This document shows, in pieces, positions 8,656-16,698 of a stretch of 64,000 nt of DNA. Source of the stretch: an uncultured Opitutia bacterium (GTDB taxonomy: Bacteria > Verrucomicrobiota > Verrucomicrobiia > Opitutales > Opitutaceae); the NCBI GenBank assembly GCA_903840415.1, contig CAIMFY010000118.1, positions 62,001-126,000 of the forward strand, read 5' to 3'. The translations under genes and the position numbers were made by a program. How positions within the stretch are numbered: position 1 is the stretch's first letter; each line of letters begins with the position of its first letter. The notes beneath the pieces are model-generated. The model was given only the letters and a program-made list of their open reading frames with translations. It made no database searches and was not told where the DNA came from.

Positions 8656-9657
8656 GTGAACACCAAGATCAGTCCAGCCATCGTCGGTGCCTTCGTCATC
8701 GGGGCGTTTGCGCTCGGCGTCGTAGCGCTGCTGACCTTCGGGGGCGTGAGCATTTTTTCGAAGCCGCAACGGTTCGTGGTGTATTTTAATGAATCGATCC
8801 ACGGTCTCGATCTCGGTTCGCCGGTGAAGCTGCGGGGCGTGCGCGTGGGGCGCGTCGCCGATCTCAACATCCGCTACGACGAAAAAACCAACCGGTCGGT
8901 CGTGGCGGTCGTGTGCGAATTTAGCCGCGACATGATGTCCGATACGAACGGCGCGACGATCAACGTGGCGAACCGCGCCGAGTTGCAGACGCTCGTCGAT
9001 CGCGGGTTGCGCGCCCAGTTGGGCGTGCTCGGGCTCGCCACCGGACTGTTGTTCGTCGAACTCGACTTCTTCAATCCGAAGGAATTTCCCGTCAGCGACA
9101 AACAGACGGAATTGAAATACGTCGTCGTGCCGGCAGTGACGTCGGCGATCACGGAGTTTCAAAACAGCGCGAGCGAGATTTTGGCGAATTTGAAGAAAGT
9201 GGATTTCGCTGGACTCGCGCGCGAGGTGACGGCCCTCGCGGCGGAGTCGCGCAAGCAGCTCAACGGCGTCGATTTCAATGGCGTGACCGAACAGTGGAAG
9301 AAAACCGGCGCGCAGGTCGAGTCGCTCGCGGCGGCGCCGGAAATCAAGCAAACCTTTGCCAATCTCAACGCCGCCATCGCCGACCTCCGCGGTGTGCTGG
9401 GGAGGTTCGATGCGCAGATCGGCCCGGCGGGCAAAGAGCTGACCGAGACGCTCGCGCAGGCGAAGGTCGCGATCGAGTCGTTCAACGCGACGGCGACCGA
9501 GGCACGAAAATTCATCGCGACACATGCCGGACTGGGTGACGAGATGGTCGGCACGCTGGAGCAACTCAACGAGGCGGCCGACGCCGTGAAGCGGCTGGCG
9601 GATTTCCTCGAGCGCAACCCGAATGCGCTTCTCACTGGCAAAAAGCGGCCGCAATGA
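8656..9657 (+). CDS. mlaD: MlaD/MCE-domain periplasmic lipid-binding protein
   Basis: A 333-residue protein starting at GTG 8656. A single N-terminal membrane anchor at about residues 7-29 (VGAFVIGAFALGVVALLTF) is followed by one MCE domain at about 38-115 (FNESIHGLDLGSPVKLRGV, then VGRVADL). A long alpha-helical C-terminal region of about 200 residues follows, rich in Ala and Glu. In E. coli MlaD the MCE domains form a hexameric ring around a lipid channel; the longer helical tail here resembles the PqiB/YebT or Mce1 style that could reach across the periplasm. Its stop overlaps the first ATG of the next frame (ATGA), although the next protein probably starts downstream. Confidence 0.9.
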   Translation: MNTKISPAIVGAFVIGAFALGVVALLTFGGVSIFSKPQRFVVYFNESIHGLDLGSPVKLRGVRVGRVADLNIRYDEKTNRSVVAVVCEFSRDMMSDTNGATINVANRAELQTLVDRGLRAQLGVLGLATGLLFVELDFFNPKEFPVSDKQTELKYVVVPAVTSAITEFQNSASEILANLKKVDFAGLAREVTALAAESRKQLNGVDFNGVTEQWKKTGAQVESLAAAPEIKQTFANLNAAIADLRGVLGRFDAQIGPAGKELTETLAQAKVAIESFNATATEARKFIATHAGLGDEMVGTLEQLNEAADAVKRLADFLERNPNALLTGKKRPQ

Positions 9658-9665
9658 GTGGGGCA

Positions 9666-9692
9666 ACACGCAATACACGAACGACACGAAAA
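9666..9692. repeat. Three-copy 9-bp direct repeat between mlaD and the lipoprotein gene
   Basis: ACACG recurs at 9666, 9675 and 9684, spaced exactly 9 bp, in the order ACACGCAAT, ACACGAACG, ACACGAAAA. It fills the 41 bp between the mlaD stop and the likely lipoprotein start at 9699. If translated from the ATGA overlap at 9654 it would encode a Thr/Arg-rich leader that spoils the signal peptide. Confidence 0.65.
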
Positions 9693-9698
9693 AATCAG

Positions 9699-10322
9699 AT
9701 GAAGGCGCACTCGAATATTTCCCTCAGTCTCCTCTTGTCGGTCGTCAGTCTCTGGTCGCTCTCCGGTTGCTCGCTGTGGCAGGCGCAGTCCGATCCGACG
9801 CGGTTCTTTGTTTTGTCGGCACCTGGCTCCGTCGCGGTTGGGACGGCGACAAACGGTCCGGTGGTGCACCTGCGTCCAGTCGAGCTCGCCAGCTATATCA
9901 AGGCAAAGCCGATGATCGTGCGGCGCGGCGACAACGAAATCGAGTTTCGCGAATATGCGCGCTGGGGCGAACCGCTCGAGCTCGGCATTGGTCGGGTGCT
10001 GCGCGAGGAATTGCTCGCGCGCGGTGCCGCGAGTGCCGTGCTTTCGACCGGGCTGCGGGCCTTCAATGTCGATTACACCTACGAGCTGAGCGTGCGCGTC
10101 CTTGCATGCGAGGGCACGGCTGATGGCGGCGTGCAGTTTCGCGCCGTGTGGGAATTGTCCTCTGCGGGTGCGGCGCCGAAGGTCGCGGCGCATGGAGATT
10201 TTCACGCGGAAGGCTTGCGATGGGACGGAAAAAACGAGGCGTCGCTCGCCGCGCAGTTGAGCCGGGCCGCGAGCGATCTCAGCGGCGAGATCGCGACCGG
10301 GCTGGCGAACGCGGGAAAATAA
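9699..10322 (+). CDS. PqiC-like ABC-transport auxiliary lipoprotein
   Basis: A 207-residue outer-membrane-type lipoprotein. The signal peptide from Met1 ends in the lipobox LSGC with Cys24 as lipidation site. The mature part shows the features of the PqiC family: DPTRFFVLSAP at its N-terminus, then a central RPVELASYIKAKPMIVRRGDNEI-type strand region and an ALA-rich C-terminal helix. PqiC lipoproteins tether MCE complexes to the outer membrane. I placed the start at 9699, where a normal lipoprotein signal begins. The alternative ATG at 9654 overlaps the mlaD stop but would put 15 repeat-derived residues before the signal. It closes the mlaEFD unit and faces dapL. Confidence 0.85.
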   Translation: MKAHSNISLSLLLSVVSLWSLSGCSLWQAQSDPTRFFVLSAPGSVAVGTATNGPVVHLRPVELASYIKAKPMIVRRGDNEIEFREYARWGEPLELGIGRVLREELLARGAASAVLSTGLRAFNVDYTYELSVRVLACEGTADGGVQFRAVWELSSAGAAPKVAAHGDFHAEGLRWDGKNEASLAAQLSRAASDLSGEIATGLANAGK

Positions 10323-10340
10323 TCCGGTTCGCTGCGGCGG

Positions 10341-11564
10341 TCACTTCAGCGCCGCGCTGATCCGCGCGAGGGCGGTCTCGACGTTGGCGCGCGAGTTGAA
10401 GGCGCTGATGCGAACGTGCCCTTCGCCGCATTTGCCGAACCCGGCGCCGGGCGTGCAGACGACCTGCGCCTGGTTCAGCAGCAGATCGAAAAACTCCCAC
10501 GAGTCGCGGCCGGTATTGATCCAGAGATAGGGCGCGTTGTCGCCGCCGACGCAGCTGAAGCCCCAACTCTTGACGGCGTCGCGGATGAGCTTCGCGTTGC
10601 CGAGGTAGAAATCGATCAGCGCCTTCGTCTGCTGCTGGCCCGCGGCGGTGAAGATTGCGGCGGCGGCTTTTTGGATCGGGTAGGCGACACTGTTGAATTT
10701 CGTCGATTGCCGGCGATTCCAGAGCGCGTGGACGGAGTGCGCGTGACCCGCGACATCGTAGGCCAGAAGCGATTTCGGAACGACGGTGTAGGCGCAGCGC
10801 GTCCCGGTGAAGCCAGCGGTCTTCGAAAAACTGCGGAACTCGATCGCAACCTCGCGCGCACCCTCGAGTTCGTAGATAGAACGGGGAATGTGCGGATCGC
10901 GGATGTAGGCTTCGTAGGCGGAGTCGAAGAGGATGATGGCCTTGTTCTGCTTCGCATAGGCGATCCAGGCGGCGAGCTGAGCTTTGGTGGCGACGGCGCC
11001 GGTCGGGTTGTTCGGGAAGCAGAGGTAGATCAGATCCGTCGCGACGGACGGAATCGCGGGCACATAACCGTTGGCGGGCGTGCAGTCGAGGTAGGTGACA
11101 CCCGAGTAGCGGCCGTCGATATTGGCGCCGGTGCGGCCGGCCATAACGTTTGTGTCGATGTAAACGGGATAAACCGGATCGGGGATCGCGAGGCGCAGGT
11201 CGGTGGCGAAGATTTCCTGAATATTGCCGCAGTCGCATTTCGCGCCGTCGGAGATGAAAATTTCGTCGGCGTCGATTTTGCAGCCGCGGGCGGCGTAGTC
11301 GTATTGCGCGACGGCGTCGCGGAGAAACGCGTAGCCTTGCTCCGGGCCGTAACCCTTGAAGGTTTCGCGTTTGCTCATCTCATCGGTCGCGTCGTGGAGC
11401 GCTTCGATGCACACGGGCGGGAGCGGCTCGGTGACGTCGCCAATGCCGAGGCGGATGAGGGGCTTCGCCGGGTGGGCGGCGACGTAGGCACTCACGCGCT
11501 TGGCGATGTCGCTGAACAGGTAAGAGGCCTTGAGCTTGGTGTAGTTCTCGTTGATGCGAATCAT
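10341..11564 (-). CDS. dapL: LL-diaminopimelate aminotransferase
   Basis: A 407-residue class I/II PLP aminotransferase. DapL signatures are present: the N-terminal [17 protein letters not shown], the substrate loop [20 protein letters not shown], the PLP-contacting CFPNNPTG and the Schiff-base Lys248 in [17 protein letters not shown]. The enzyme converts tetrahydrodipicolinate directly to LL-diaminopimelate with glutamate as amino donor. It thereby bypasses the succinylase or acetylase steps of lysine and peptidoglycan synthesis. This route is known from plants, chlamydiae, Verrucomicrobiota and some other phyla. The ATG at 11564 precedes the conserved N-terminus; an in-frame ATG at 11627 adds an unrelated leader. 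It diverges from panC over 116 bp. Confidence 0.95.
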   Translation of the reverse strand: MIRINENYTKLKASYLFSDIAKRVSAYVAAHPAKPLIRLGIGDVTEPLPPVCIEALHDATDEMSKRETFKGYGPEQGYAFLRDAVAQYDYAARGCKIDADEIFISDGAKCDCGNIQEIFATDLRLAIPDPVYPVYIDTNVMAGRTGANIDGRYSGVTYLDCTPANGYVPAIPSVATDLIYLCFPNNPTGAVATKAQLAAWIAYAKQNKAIILFDSAYEAYIRDPHIPRSIYELEGAREVAIEFRSFSKTAGFTGTRCAYTVVPKSLLAYDVAGHAHSVHALWNRRQSTKFNSVAYPIQKAAAAIFTAAGQQQTKALIDFYLGNAKLIRDAVKSWGFSCVGGDNAPYLWINTGRDSWEFFDLLLNQAQVVCTPGAGFGKCGEGHVRISAFNSRANVETALARISAALK

Positions 11565-11618
11565 AGCAGTGGTGGAGCGTGAAGGGCGGCAAAATTTGTC
11601 CGCGACCCGGGCGAAAAA

Positions 11619-11651
11619 CTTGAACAAATGCGCCGCGCGGGTTAGTTCAAG
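11619..11651. promoter_or_regulatory. Inverted repeat in the dapL/panC divergent region
   Basis: CTTGAAC at 11619-11625 is mirrored by GTTCAAG at 11645-11651, a perfect 7-bp inverted repeat with a 19-bp spacer. It lies 30-62 bp upstream of the panC start. The half-site separation is about 2.5 helical turns from centre to centre. It could be an operator shared by the two divergent genes or chance. No convincing -10 box was recognised. Confidence 0.3.
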
Positions 11652-11680
11652 CTCGCGTTTATCCCAAACCCACAGCGCTC

Positions 11681-12523
11681 ATGCAAAATATCCAATCGGT
11701 GTCCGAGATGCGGTCGCGGGCCGCGCGTTTCCAGGTCGAAGGCAAGACTATCGCGCTCGTGCCGACTTCGGGTGCACTCCACGCGGGCCACGCGGCGCTC
11801 ATCGCCGCGGCCGAAGCGACGGCGGACGTGGTGGTGGTGTCGGTCTTCGTAAACCCGCTGGCGTTTGGGCCGAGCGAAAACTTCGCCGGCTATCCGCGCA
11901 GCCCCGATGCCGATTTGAAACTGTGCGAGGAACTCAACGTGGACGTGGTTTTCATGCCCACGGTCGAAGAGATGTTTCCGCGAGGCTACTCCACCAGCGT
12001 GACCGAGGACGCCGTGAGCAAGCCGCTCTGCGGGGCGTCGCGCCCGACGCATTTCCGCGGGGTGACGACGCTCGCCGCCAAGTTGCTGAATGTCGTGCGC
12101 CCGTCGTCGGTTGTGCTCGGCCAGAAGGATGCGCAACACGCCGCGGTTGTGCGCAAGATGATCGCCGATCTGCTCTTCGGCGTCGAGGTCGTGCTCGTGC
12201 CAACGGTGCGCGAATCCGACGGCTTGGCGATCCATGTGCGGAATCGCGACCTGACCCTGAACCAACGGCAGGAAGCGCTCGCGATCTACGCCGCTCTGCA
12301 ACGGGCGCAGGAGATGGTGGCGCAGGGCGTCCGGAGCACCGATCGCGTCGTTGCCGAGGCCACCCACCTGCTCGGCGAACGCCGGCGCATCCGCGTGATC
12401 TATGTCTCGACGGTCGATGTGGCGACGATGGAGCCCATGCGCGAAATCGTCCCCGGCCGCACGCTGCTCGCCATCGCGGTCTGGGTTGACGAAGTGCGCC
12501 TGACCGACAACACGCTGCTCTGA
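11681..12523 (+). CDS. panC: Pantothenate synthetase with altered ATP-site motifs
   Basis: A 280-residue PanC, which joins pantoate and beta-alanine using ATP in coenzyme A synthesis. The nucleotidyltransferase fold is clear: GALHAGH with the HxxH pair at 34-37, VFVNPLAFGPSENFAGYPR, and VLGQKDAQH at about 146-153. Two normally invariant sites differ. PTMG is PTSG (28-31), and the ATP-loop DGLAxSSRN reads DGLAIHVRN (180-188). The rest of the fold is intact and the length is normal, so it is probably a functional but divergent enzyme. The start is the first in-frame ATG, with no Shine-Dalgarno sequence. Confidence 0.88.
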   Translation: MQNIQSVSEMRSRAARFQVEGKTIALVPTSGALHAGHAALIAAAEATADVVVVSVFVNPLAFGPSENFAGYPRSPDADLKLCEELNVDVVFMPTVEEMFPRGYSTSVTEDAVSKPLCGASRPTHFRGVTTLAAKLLNVVRPSSVVLGQKDAQHAAVVRKMIADLLFGVEVVLVPTVRESDGLAIHVRNRDLTLNQRQEALAIYAALQRAQEMVAQGVRSTDRVVAEATHLLGERRRIRVIYVSTVDVATMEPMREIVPGRTLLAIAVWVDEVRLTDNTLL

Positions 12524-12563
12524 CCCGCAAGTCTTCCGACGGTCAGAAATCGTGGCGATAGAA

Positions 12564-12591
12564 TTTGGTGGAAATCTACCAAAATCTACCA
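12564..12591. promoter_or_regulatory. Tandem 10-mer, probable operator of the rhamnose block
   Basis: AAATCTACCA occurs twice in perfect tandem at 12572-12581 and 12582-12591. It is preceded by TTGGTGG, which pairs as an inverted half-site with CTACCAA (6 of 7). The element ends 21 bp before the aldolase start at 12613. One-helical-turn spacing of identical sites is typical of a bound regulator dimer or cooperative binding. No regulator gene is present nearby. Function is inference. Confidence 0.45.
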
Positions 12592-12612
12592 TTCATTCCC
12601 GGTTCGTCTCCC

Positions 12613-13377
12613 ATGGCCGCCTCGCCCAATCCACTTCATCGGCTCCTCGATCTCTCGCACCAACTCGGTCGGGAGGACCGTCGGCTGGCCATCCTCGGCG
12701 AGGGCAACACCTCGGTCCGCGTCTCGATCGATACGTTTCTCGTCAAGGCAAGCGGCTCCAACCTCGCCACCCTCAGCGACGCCAGCGTGACCGAATGCAA
12801 CTTTAGCGCGCTGCTGCCGCTGCTCGGCAAAAAGTCGATGCCCGACGCCGAAATCGACCGGGCGCTCTTGGCCTCGCGCCTCAACGCCGATGCAAAAAAA
12901 CCCTCCGTCGAGGCAATTTTCCACGCCTATCTCCTCGCGCTGCCCGGGGTTAACTACGTCGGTCACACCCATCCGATCGCGGTGAACCGGCTCCTGTGCT
13001 CGAAGCATGCGCGGACCTTTGCGCAGCGCCGGCTTTTTCCCGACGAGATTGTATGCTGCGGGGTCGAGAGCGTCTTTGTGCCCTACACCGATCCGGGCCT
13101 CAAGCTGGCGCAGGCAATCCGCACCGCGGTCGTCGCTTGCATCAAGCGTCTGGCCCGACCGCCGCGCGTGATTCTCCTCGAGAATCACGGCCTCATCGCC
13201 CTAGGTGCGACGTCCCAAGCCGTCCTCGCTGCGACGCTCATGGCGGCGAAGGCGGCGGAAATTTTCATCGGCGCGGCGGCTGCGGGCGGGCAGCCTCACT
13301 TCCTTTCCGCCGCGCAGGTGGCGCGCATCGCCGGTCGCCCCGATGAGCATTACCGGCAGCAGGCGCTCGGGCTCTGA
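12613..13377 (+). CDS. Class II aldolase/adducin-domain protein (fuculose-phosphate aldolase-like)
   Basis: A 254-residue member of the zinc class II aldolase family. The phosphate loop region GEGNTSVRV and KASGSNLATL, the acid-containing PSVEAIFHAYLL, the zinc histidines in VGHTHPIAVN and the third histidine in LLENHGLIALG are all present. Members cleave fuculose-1-P, rhamnulose-1-P or ribulose-5-P, or decarboxylate related ketose phosphates. The stop is 10 bp before the RhaEW start, so the two genes are in one operon. RhaEW carries its own aldolase, so this one may handle a second sugar such as fucose, or be auxiliary. The ATG at 12613 is preferred over 12565, which lies inside the tandem 10-mer. 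Confidence 0.8.
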   Translation: MAASPNPLHRLLDLSHQLGREDRRLAILGEGNTSVRVSIDTFLVKASGSNLATLSDASVTECNFSALLPLLGKKSMPDAEIDRALLASRLNADAKKPSVEAIFHAYLLALPGVNYVGHTHPIAVNRLLCSKHARTFAQRRLFPDEIVCCGVESVFVPYTDPGLKLAQAIRTAVVACIKRLARPPRVILLENHGLIALGATSQAVLAATLMAAKAAEIFIGAAAAGGQPHFLSAAQVARIAGRPDEHYRQQALGL

Positions 13378-13387
13378 ATTTTTTCCC

Positions 13388-15580
13388 ATGAAATCCTACC
13401 ACTACGTCAACTTCGCCTGGGACGACGCCAAGGCGGCTTCGCTCGATCCCGTTGGGCGACTGATCTATCGCTCCAATCTCCTCGGCGGCGATCAGCGTAT
13501 TACCAACACCGGCGGCGGCAACACCTCCGCCAAGATCGCCGAGAAGGATCCGCTTTCGGGCGAGCCCACGTCCGTCCTCTGGGTGAAAGGCTCCGGCGGC
13601 GATCTTCGCACGAGCACGCGGGAAAATTTTTCTTCGCTCTATCAGGATAAGCTGATCGGGCTCCAAAAGATTTACGCCGCCCGTCCGGACAAAGGGCTTA
13701 AGTCGCAGGCGGAAGACGACATGGTGGGCATGTTCACCCACGCGACGTTCAACCTGAACCCGCGCGCCTCCTCGATCGACACGACGCTCCACTCGTTCCT
13801 CCCCGGTGCCCACGTCGATCACATGCACCCCAACGCGATCATCGCGATCGCGGCGTCGCAGCATTGCGAACGGCTCACGCAGGAAATCTTCGGCGGCGCG
13901 ATGGCCTACGTGCCGTGGATGCGGCCCGGCTTCGAACTCGGTCTCGCGATGCAGGCCATCGCGAAAAAAAATCCGCAAGTGCAGGCCATCATGATGGGCC
14001 AGCATGGGTTCATCTCGTGGGATCACGACGACAGAGCGTGCTACACGCTCACGCTTGATCTCATCGAAAAGGCCTCCGCTTACATCGAGGCGAACTACGC
14101 CGCGAAGGGCGGCGACGCGACGGCGTTTGGCGGCGCGAAATATTCCACGCTCACACCGACCCAGCGCCGCGCGACGCTCGCCGCCGTGCTACCGTGGCTG
14201 CGCGGAAAGGTTTCCAAGGAAAAGCGTTTCATCGGCACGGTGCAGGACGACGAAAAGATTCTGCGCTTCGTCAATTCGAAGGACGCCGCCCGTCTCGCCG
14301 AGCTTGGCACCTCGTGCCCCGACCATTTCCTCCGCACGAAGATCAAGCCGCTTTACGTCGATTGGAATCCGCAGGCCGAGGACACCGCAGCCCTGAAGGC
14401 GAAACTCGCCGCCGGCTTCGACGCCTACCGCAAGGACTACGCCGCTTACTACGCGAAGTGCCGGCACCCCAATTCACCTGCGATGCGCGACCCCAGCCCT
14501 ACGGTCGTGCTCATTCCCGGTGTCGGCATGGTCGCGTGGGGCAAGGACAAATCCGAGTCGCGCGTCACCGCCGAATTCTACAACTGCGCCGTCGAAGTCA
14601 TGCGCGGTGCTGAGGCGATCGACCGCTACATCGCGCTGCCGCAGCAGGAGGCGTTCGACATCGAGTATTGGCTGCTTGAGGAGGCGAAGCTCAAGCGCAT
14701 GCCCGCCGAGAAGGAACTTGCGCGCCAGGTCGTCGTCGTCATTGGCGCCGGCTCCGGCATCGGCAAGGAAACTGCGCACCGCCTCGTGAAGGAGGGCGCC
14801 CAAGTCGTGTGCGTCGATCTCAACGAAGCCGCGGCGCAGGCGACCGCGAAGGAAATAACCGACCGGCACGGCGTCGGTATCGGCGTCGCCGGCACGGGCC
14901 TGTCCAACTGCGGCCCGGCCATCGGACTCGCCGCCAACATCACCGATCGCGCCTCGATCCGCCGGATGCTCGACGACGTGGCGCTCGCCTACGGAGGCTT
15001 CGATTCGATTTGCGTGACCGCCGGCATCTTTGTGCCGAGCGATACGACCGGGCACATCCCCGACGACAAGTGGGCGCTCACGTTTGGCATCAACGTCACC
15101 GGTTCCTATCTCGTCGGCGACGAGGCGTTCAAGACCTGGAAGGAACAGGGCCTGCGCGGCAACCTCGTCCTCACCACTTCGGCCAACGCCGCCGTCGCGA
15201 AAAAAGGCTCGGTCGCCTACGACTGCTCGAAGGCCGCCGCAAACCACCTCGTGCGCGAACTCGCGATCGAACTCTCGCCACTTGTCCGCGTGAATGGCGT
15301 CGCGCCGGCGACGGTTGTGCAGGGCTCGGCGATGTTTCCGCGCGACCGTGTCATCGGCTCGCTCGCGAAATACAATATCCCTTACCAAGACGACGAGGCC
15401 ACCGAATCGCTCGTGAGCAAGCTCGCGCAGTTCTACGCCGACCGCACGCTGACGAAGGCACCGATCACGCCAGCGGACCAAGCGGAAGCATATTTCCTTT
15501 TGGTTTCGCAACGCCTGAGCAAGACGACCGGCCAAGTGATTACCGTCGATGGCGGGCTGCACGAGGCGTTTCTGCGGTAA
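13388..15580 (+). CDS. rhaEW: Bifunctional rhamnulose-1-phosphate aldolase/L-lactaldehyde dehydrogenase
   Basis: A 730-residue fusion. Residues 1 to about 430 are a class II aldolase with NTGGGNTSAK, WVKGSGGD, the metal histidines of HVDHMHPNA and GQHGFISW. Residues about 455-730 are a short-chain dehydrogenase with the NAD loop GAGSGIG and the catalytic YDCSK (YxxxK). The domain order and length match the RhaEW proteins of the Bacillus YuxG type. These cleave L-rhamnulose-1-P to DHAP and L-lactaldehyde and oxidise the latter to L-lactate. The rhamnulokinase gene lies 5.8 kb downstream on the other strand and a lactate oxidation cluster follows it. The upstream spacer reads TTTTTTCCC without a Shine-Dalgarno sequence. 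Confidence 0.93.
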   Translation: MKSYHYVNFAWDDAKAASLDPVGRLIYRSNLLGGDQRITNTGGGNTSAKIAEKDPLSGEPTSVLWVKGSGGDLRTSTRENFSSLYQDKLIGLQKIYAARPDKGLKSQAEDDMVGMFTHATFNLNPRASSIDTTLHSFLPGAHVDHMHPNAIIAIAASQHCERLTQEIFGGAMAYVPWMRPGFELGLAMQAIAKKNPQVQAIMMGQHGFISWDHDDRACYTLTLDLIEKASAYIEANYAAKGGDATAFGGAKYSTLTPTQRRATLAAVLPWLRGKVSKEKRFIGTVQDDEKILRFVNSKDAARLAELGTSCPDHFLRTKIKPLYVDWNPQAEDTAALKAKLAAGFDAYRKDYAAYYAKCRHPNSPAMRDPSPTVVLIPGVGMVAWGKDKSESRVTAEFYNCAVEVMRGAEAIDRYIALPQQEAFDIEYWLLEEAKLKRMPAEKELARQVVVVIGAGSGIGKETAHRLVKEGAQVVCVDLNEAAAQATAKEITDRHGVGIGVAGTGLSNCGPAIGLAANITDRASIRRMLDDVALAYGGFDSICVTAGIFVPSDTTGHIPDDKWALTFGINVTGSYLVGDEAFKTWKEQGLRGNLVLTTSANAAVAKKGSVAYDCSKAAANHLVRELAIELSPLVRVNGVAPATVVQGSAMFPRDRVIGSLAKYNIPYQDDEATESLVSKLAQFYADRTLTKAPITPADQAEAYFLLVSQRLSKTTGQVITVDGGLHEAFLR

Positions 15581-15620
15581 CCGAACAACGGCCCGCGCGG
15601 AATTCGCGGAGATGCTGAGC

Positions 15621-15649
15621 CGCGCCGTCACGAAATCCGTGGCGGCGCG
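15621..15649. other. Stem-loop between rhaEW and the pectinesterase gene
   Basis: CGCGCCGTCACG (15621-15632) pairs with CGTGGCGGCGCG (15638-15649) over 12 bp with one G-U pair and a 5-base loop AAATC. No T-run follows, so it is not a classic terminator. It could stabilise the 3' end of the rhaEW message or attenuate transcription into the secreted enzymes. Confidence 0.5.
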
Positions 15650-15661
15650 TCTCGCTGCGGA

Positions 15662-16621
15662 ATGAAAATCATTCGCGGCCTCGCGCTTCTCCCGTTGTTG
15701 CTTGTCCCGCTGAGCGTCTTCGCCGCGCCGCCCAAGTCTGAACTTGTCGTCGCCGCCGATGGCTCCGGCGATTTCAAAACCGTGCAGGCAGCGATCGATG
15801 CGGTGCCGGCCAACTCCGCGGCGCGCACAACGATCCGCGTCAAGCGCGGCACCTACGCCGAACTCATCATCGTGGCCGCCGAAAAGAAAAACCTCACGCT
15901 CCGCGGCGAGGATCGCCACGGCACGGTCATCGCGGCGACGAACAATGCGAAACTCAACCCGCGTCGCCGCGAGATGTTCTCCGCCGAAGCCGACGGCTTC
16001 GTACTCGAAAATCTCACGCTCCACAACACCACACCCTACCGCGGTTCTCAGGCCGAGACGATCCGCGTGCATGCCGATCGCGTGGTGTTGCGCGACTGCG
16101 ATTTTCTCAGTTTTCAGGACACGCTGCGGCTCGACGGCCGCGTCTTCGTCGATCGCTGCTACGTCGAGGGCGATGTCGATTTTGTCTGGGGCGGTGGCGC
16201 CGTTTATTTCAATCGCTGCGAACTGAAGGCGCTACACGACGGCTACCTCGTCCAATCGCGCAACGGCGCCGACAAACTCGGTTACATCTTTGTCGACTGC
16301 CGGCTCACCGGCGCGCCCGACATCGTGAAATACGTGCTCGGCCGCATCGATCCGGCGCGCTATCCGGCGAGCCATGTGGCGTTCATCAACTGCGCCATGG
16401 ATAAACACATTCTGCCCGCCGGCTGGGTTTTCGACGGCCTCGGCGCGGTGGCACCGAAAGAGAATAACCGCTTCGAGGAATTTCAATCGACTGACCTCGC
16501 GGGCAAACCGGTCGACGTCTCGCAACGCATCGCTGGCTCGCGCCAACTCACCGCCGCCGACGCCGCCCGCGAACGCGACCTCGCGCACGTCTTCGGTGAC
16601 TGGAATCCAATCGCCCCGTAG
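15662..16621 (+). CDS. Pectinesterase (carbohydrate esterase family 8), secreted
   Basis: A 319-residue protein with a signal peptide (MKIIRGLALLPLLLVPLSVF, cleavage near residue 21) followed by the parallel beta-helix of CE8. Pectin methylesterase motifs are visible: VAADGSGDFKTVQAAIDAVP, GTYAE, the oxyanion Gln in GSQAE, the acid Asp in SFQDTLRL and the nucleophile Asp in GDVDFVWG. The C-terminal LGRxW motif reads LGRIDP, so the aromatic residue is missing. The enzyme removes methyl groups from homogalacturonan outside the inner membrane and so prepares it for the GH28 enzyme encoded next. It lies 81 bp after rhaEW on the same strand. Confidence 0.9.
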   Translation: MKIIRGLALLPLLLVPLSVFAAPPKSELVVAADGSGDFKTVQAAIDAVPANSAARTTIRVKRGTYAELIIVAAEKKNLTLRGEDRHGTVIAATNNAKLNPRRREMFSAEADGFVLENLTLHNTTPYRGSQAETIRVHADRVVLRDCDFLSFQDTLRLDGRVFVDRCYVEGDVDFVWGGGAVYFNRCELKALHDGYLVQSRNGADKLGYIFVDCRLTGAPDIVKYVLGRIDPARYPASHVAFINCAMDKHILPAGWVFDGLGAVAPKENNRFEEFQSTDLAGKPVDVSQRIAGSRQLTAADAARERDLAHVFGDWNPIAP

Positions 16622-16698
16622 ATTTCCCCGAGAAATTGGGATCGCTCGACTTTGGCTGCGGATCAGAGTCCGGTGCGATCCGCCCCGCAAACATCCCG

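Noticed and set aside
14474-16072. A 532-codon minus-strand frame opposite rhaEW and the pectinesterase
   Set aside because: Antisense to two clear genes; its composition is that of complement-strand reading of GC-biased codons.
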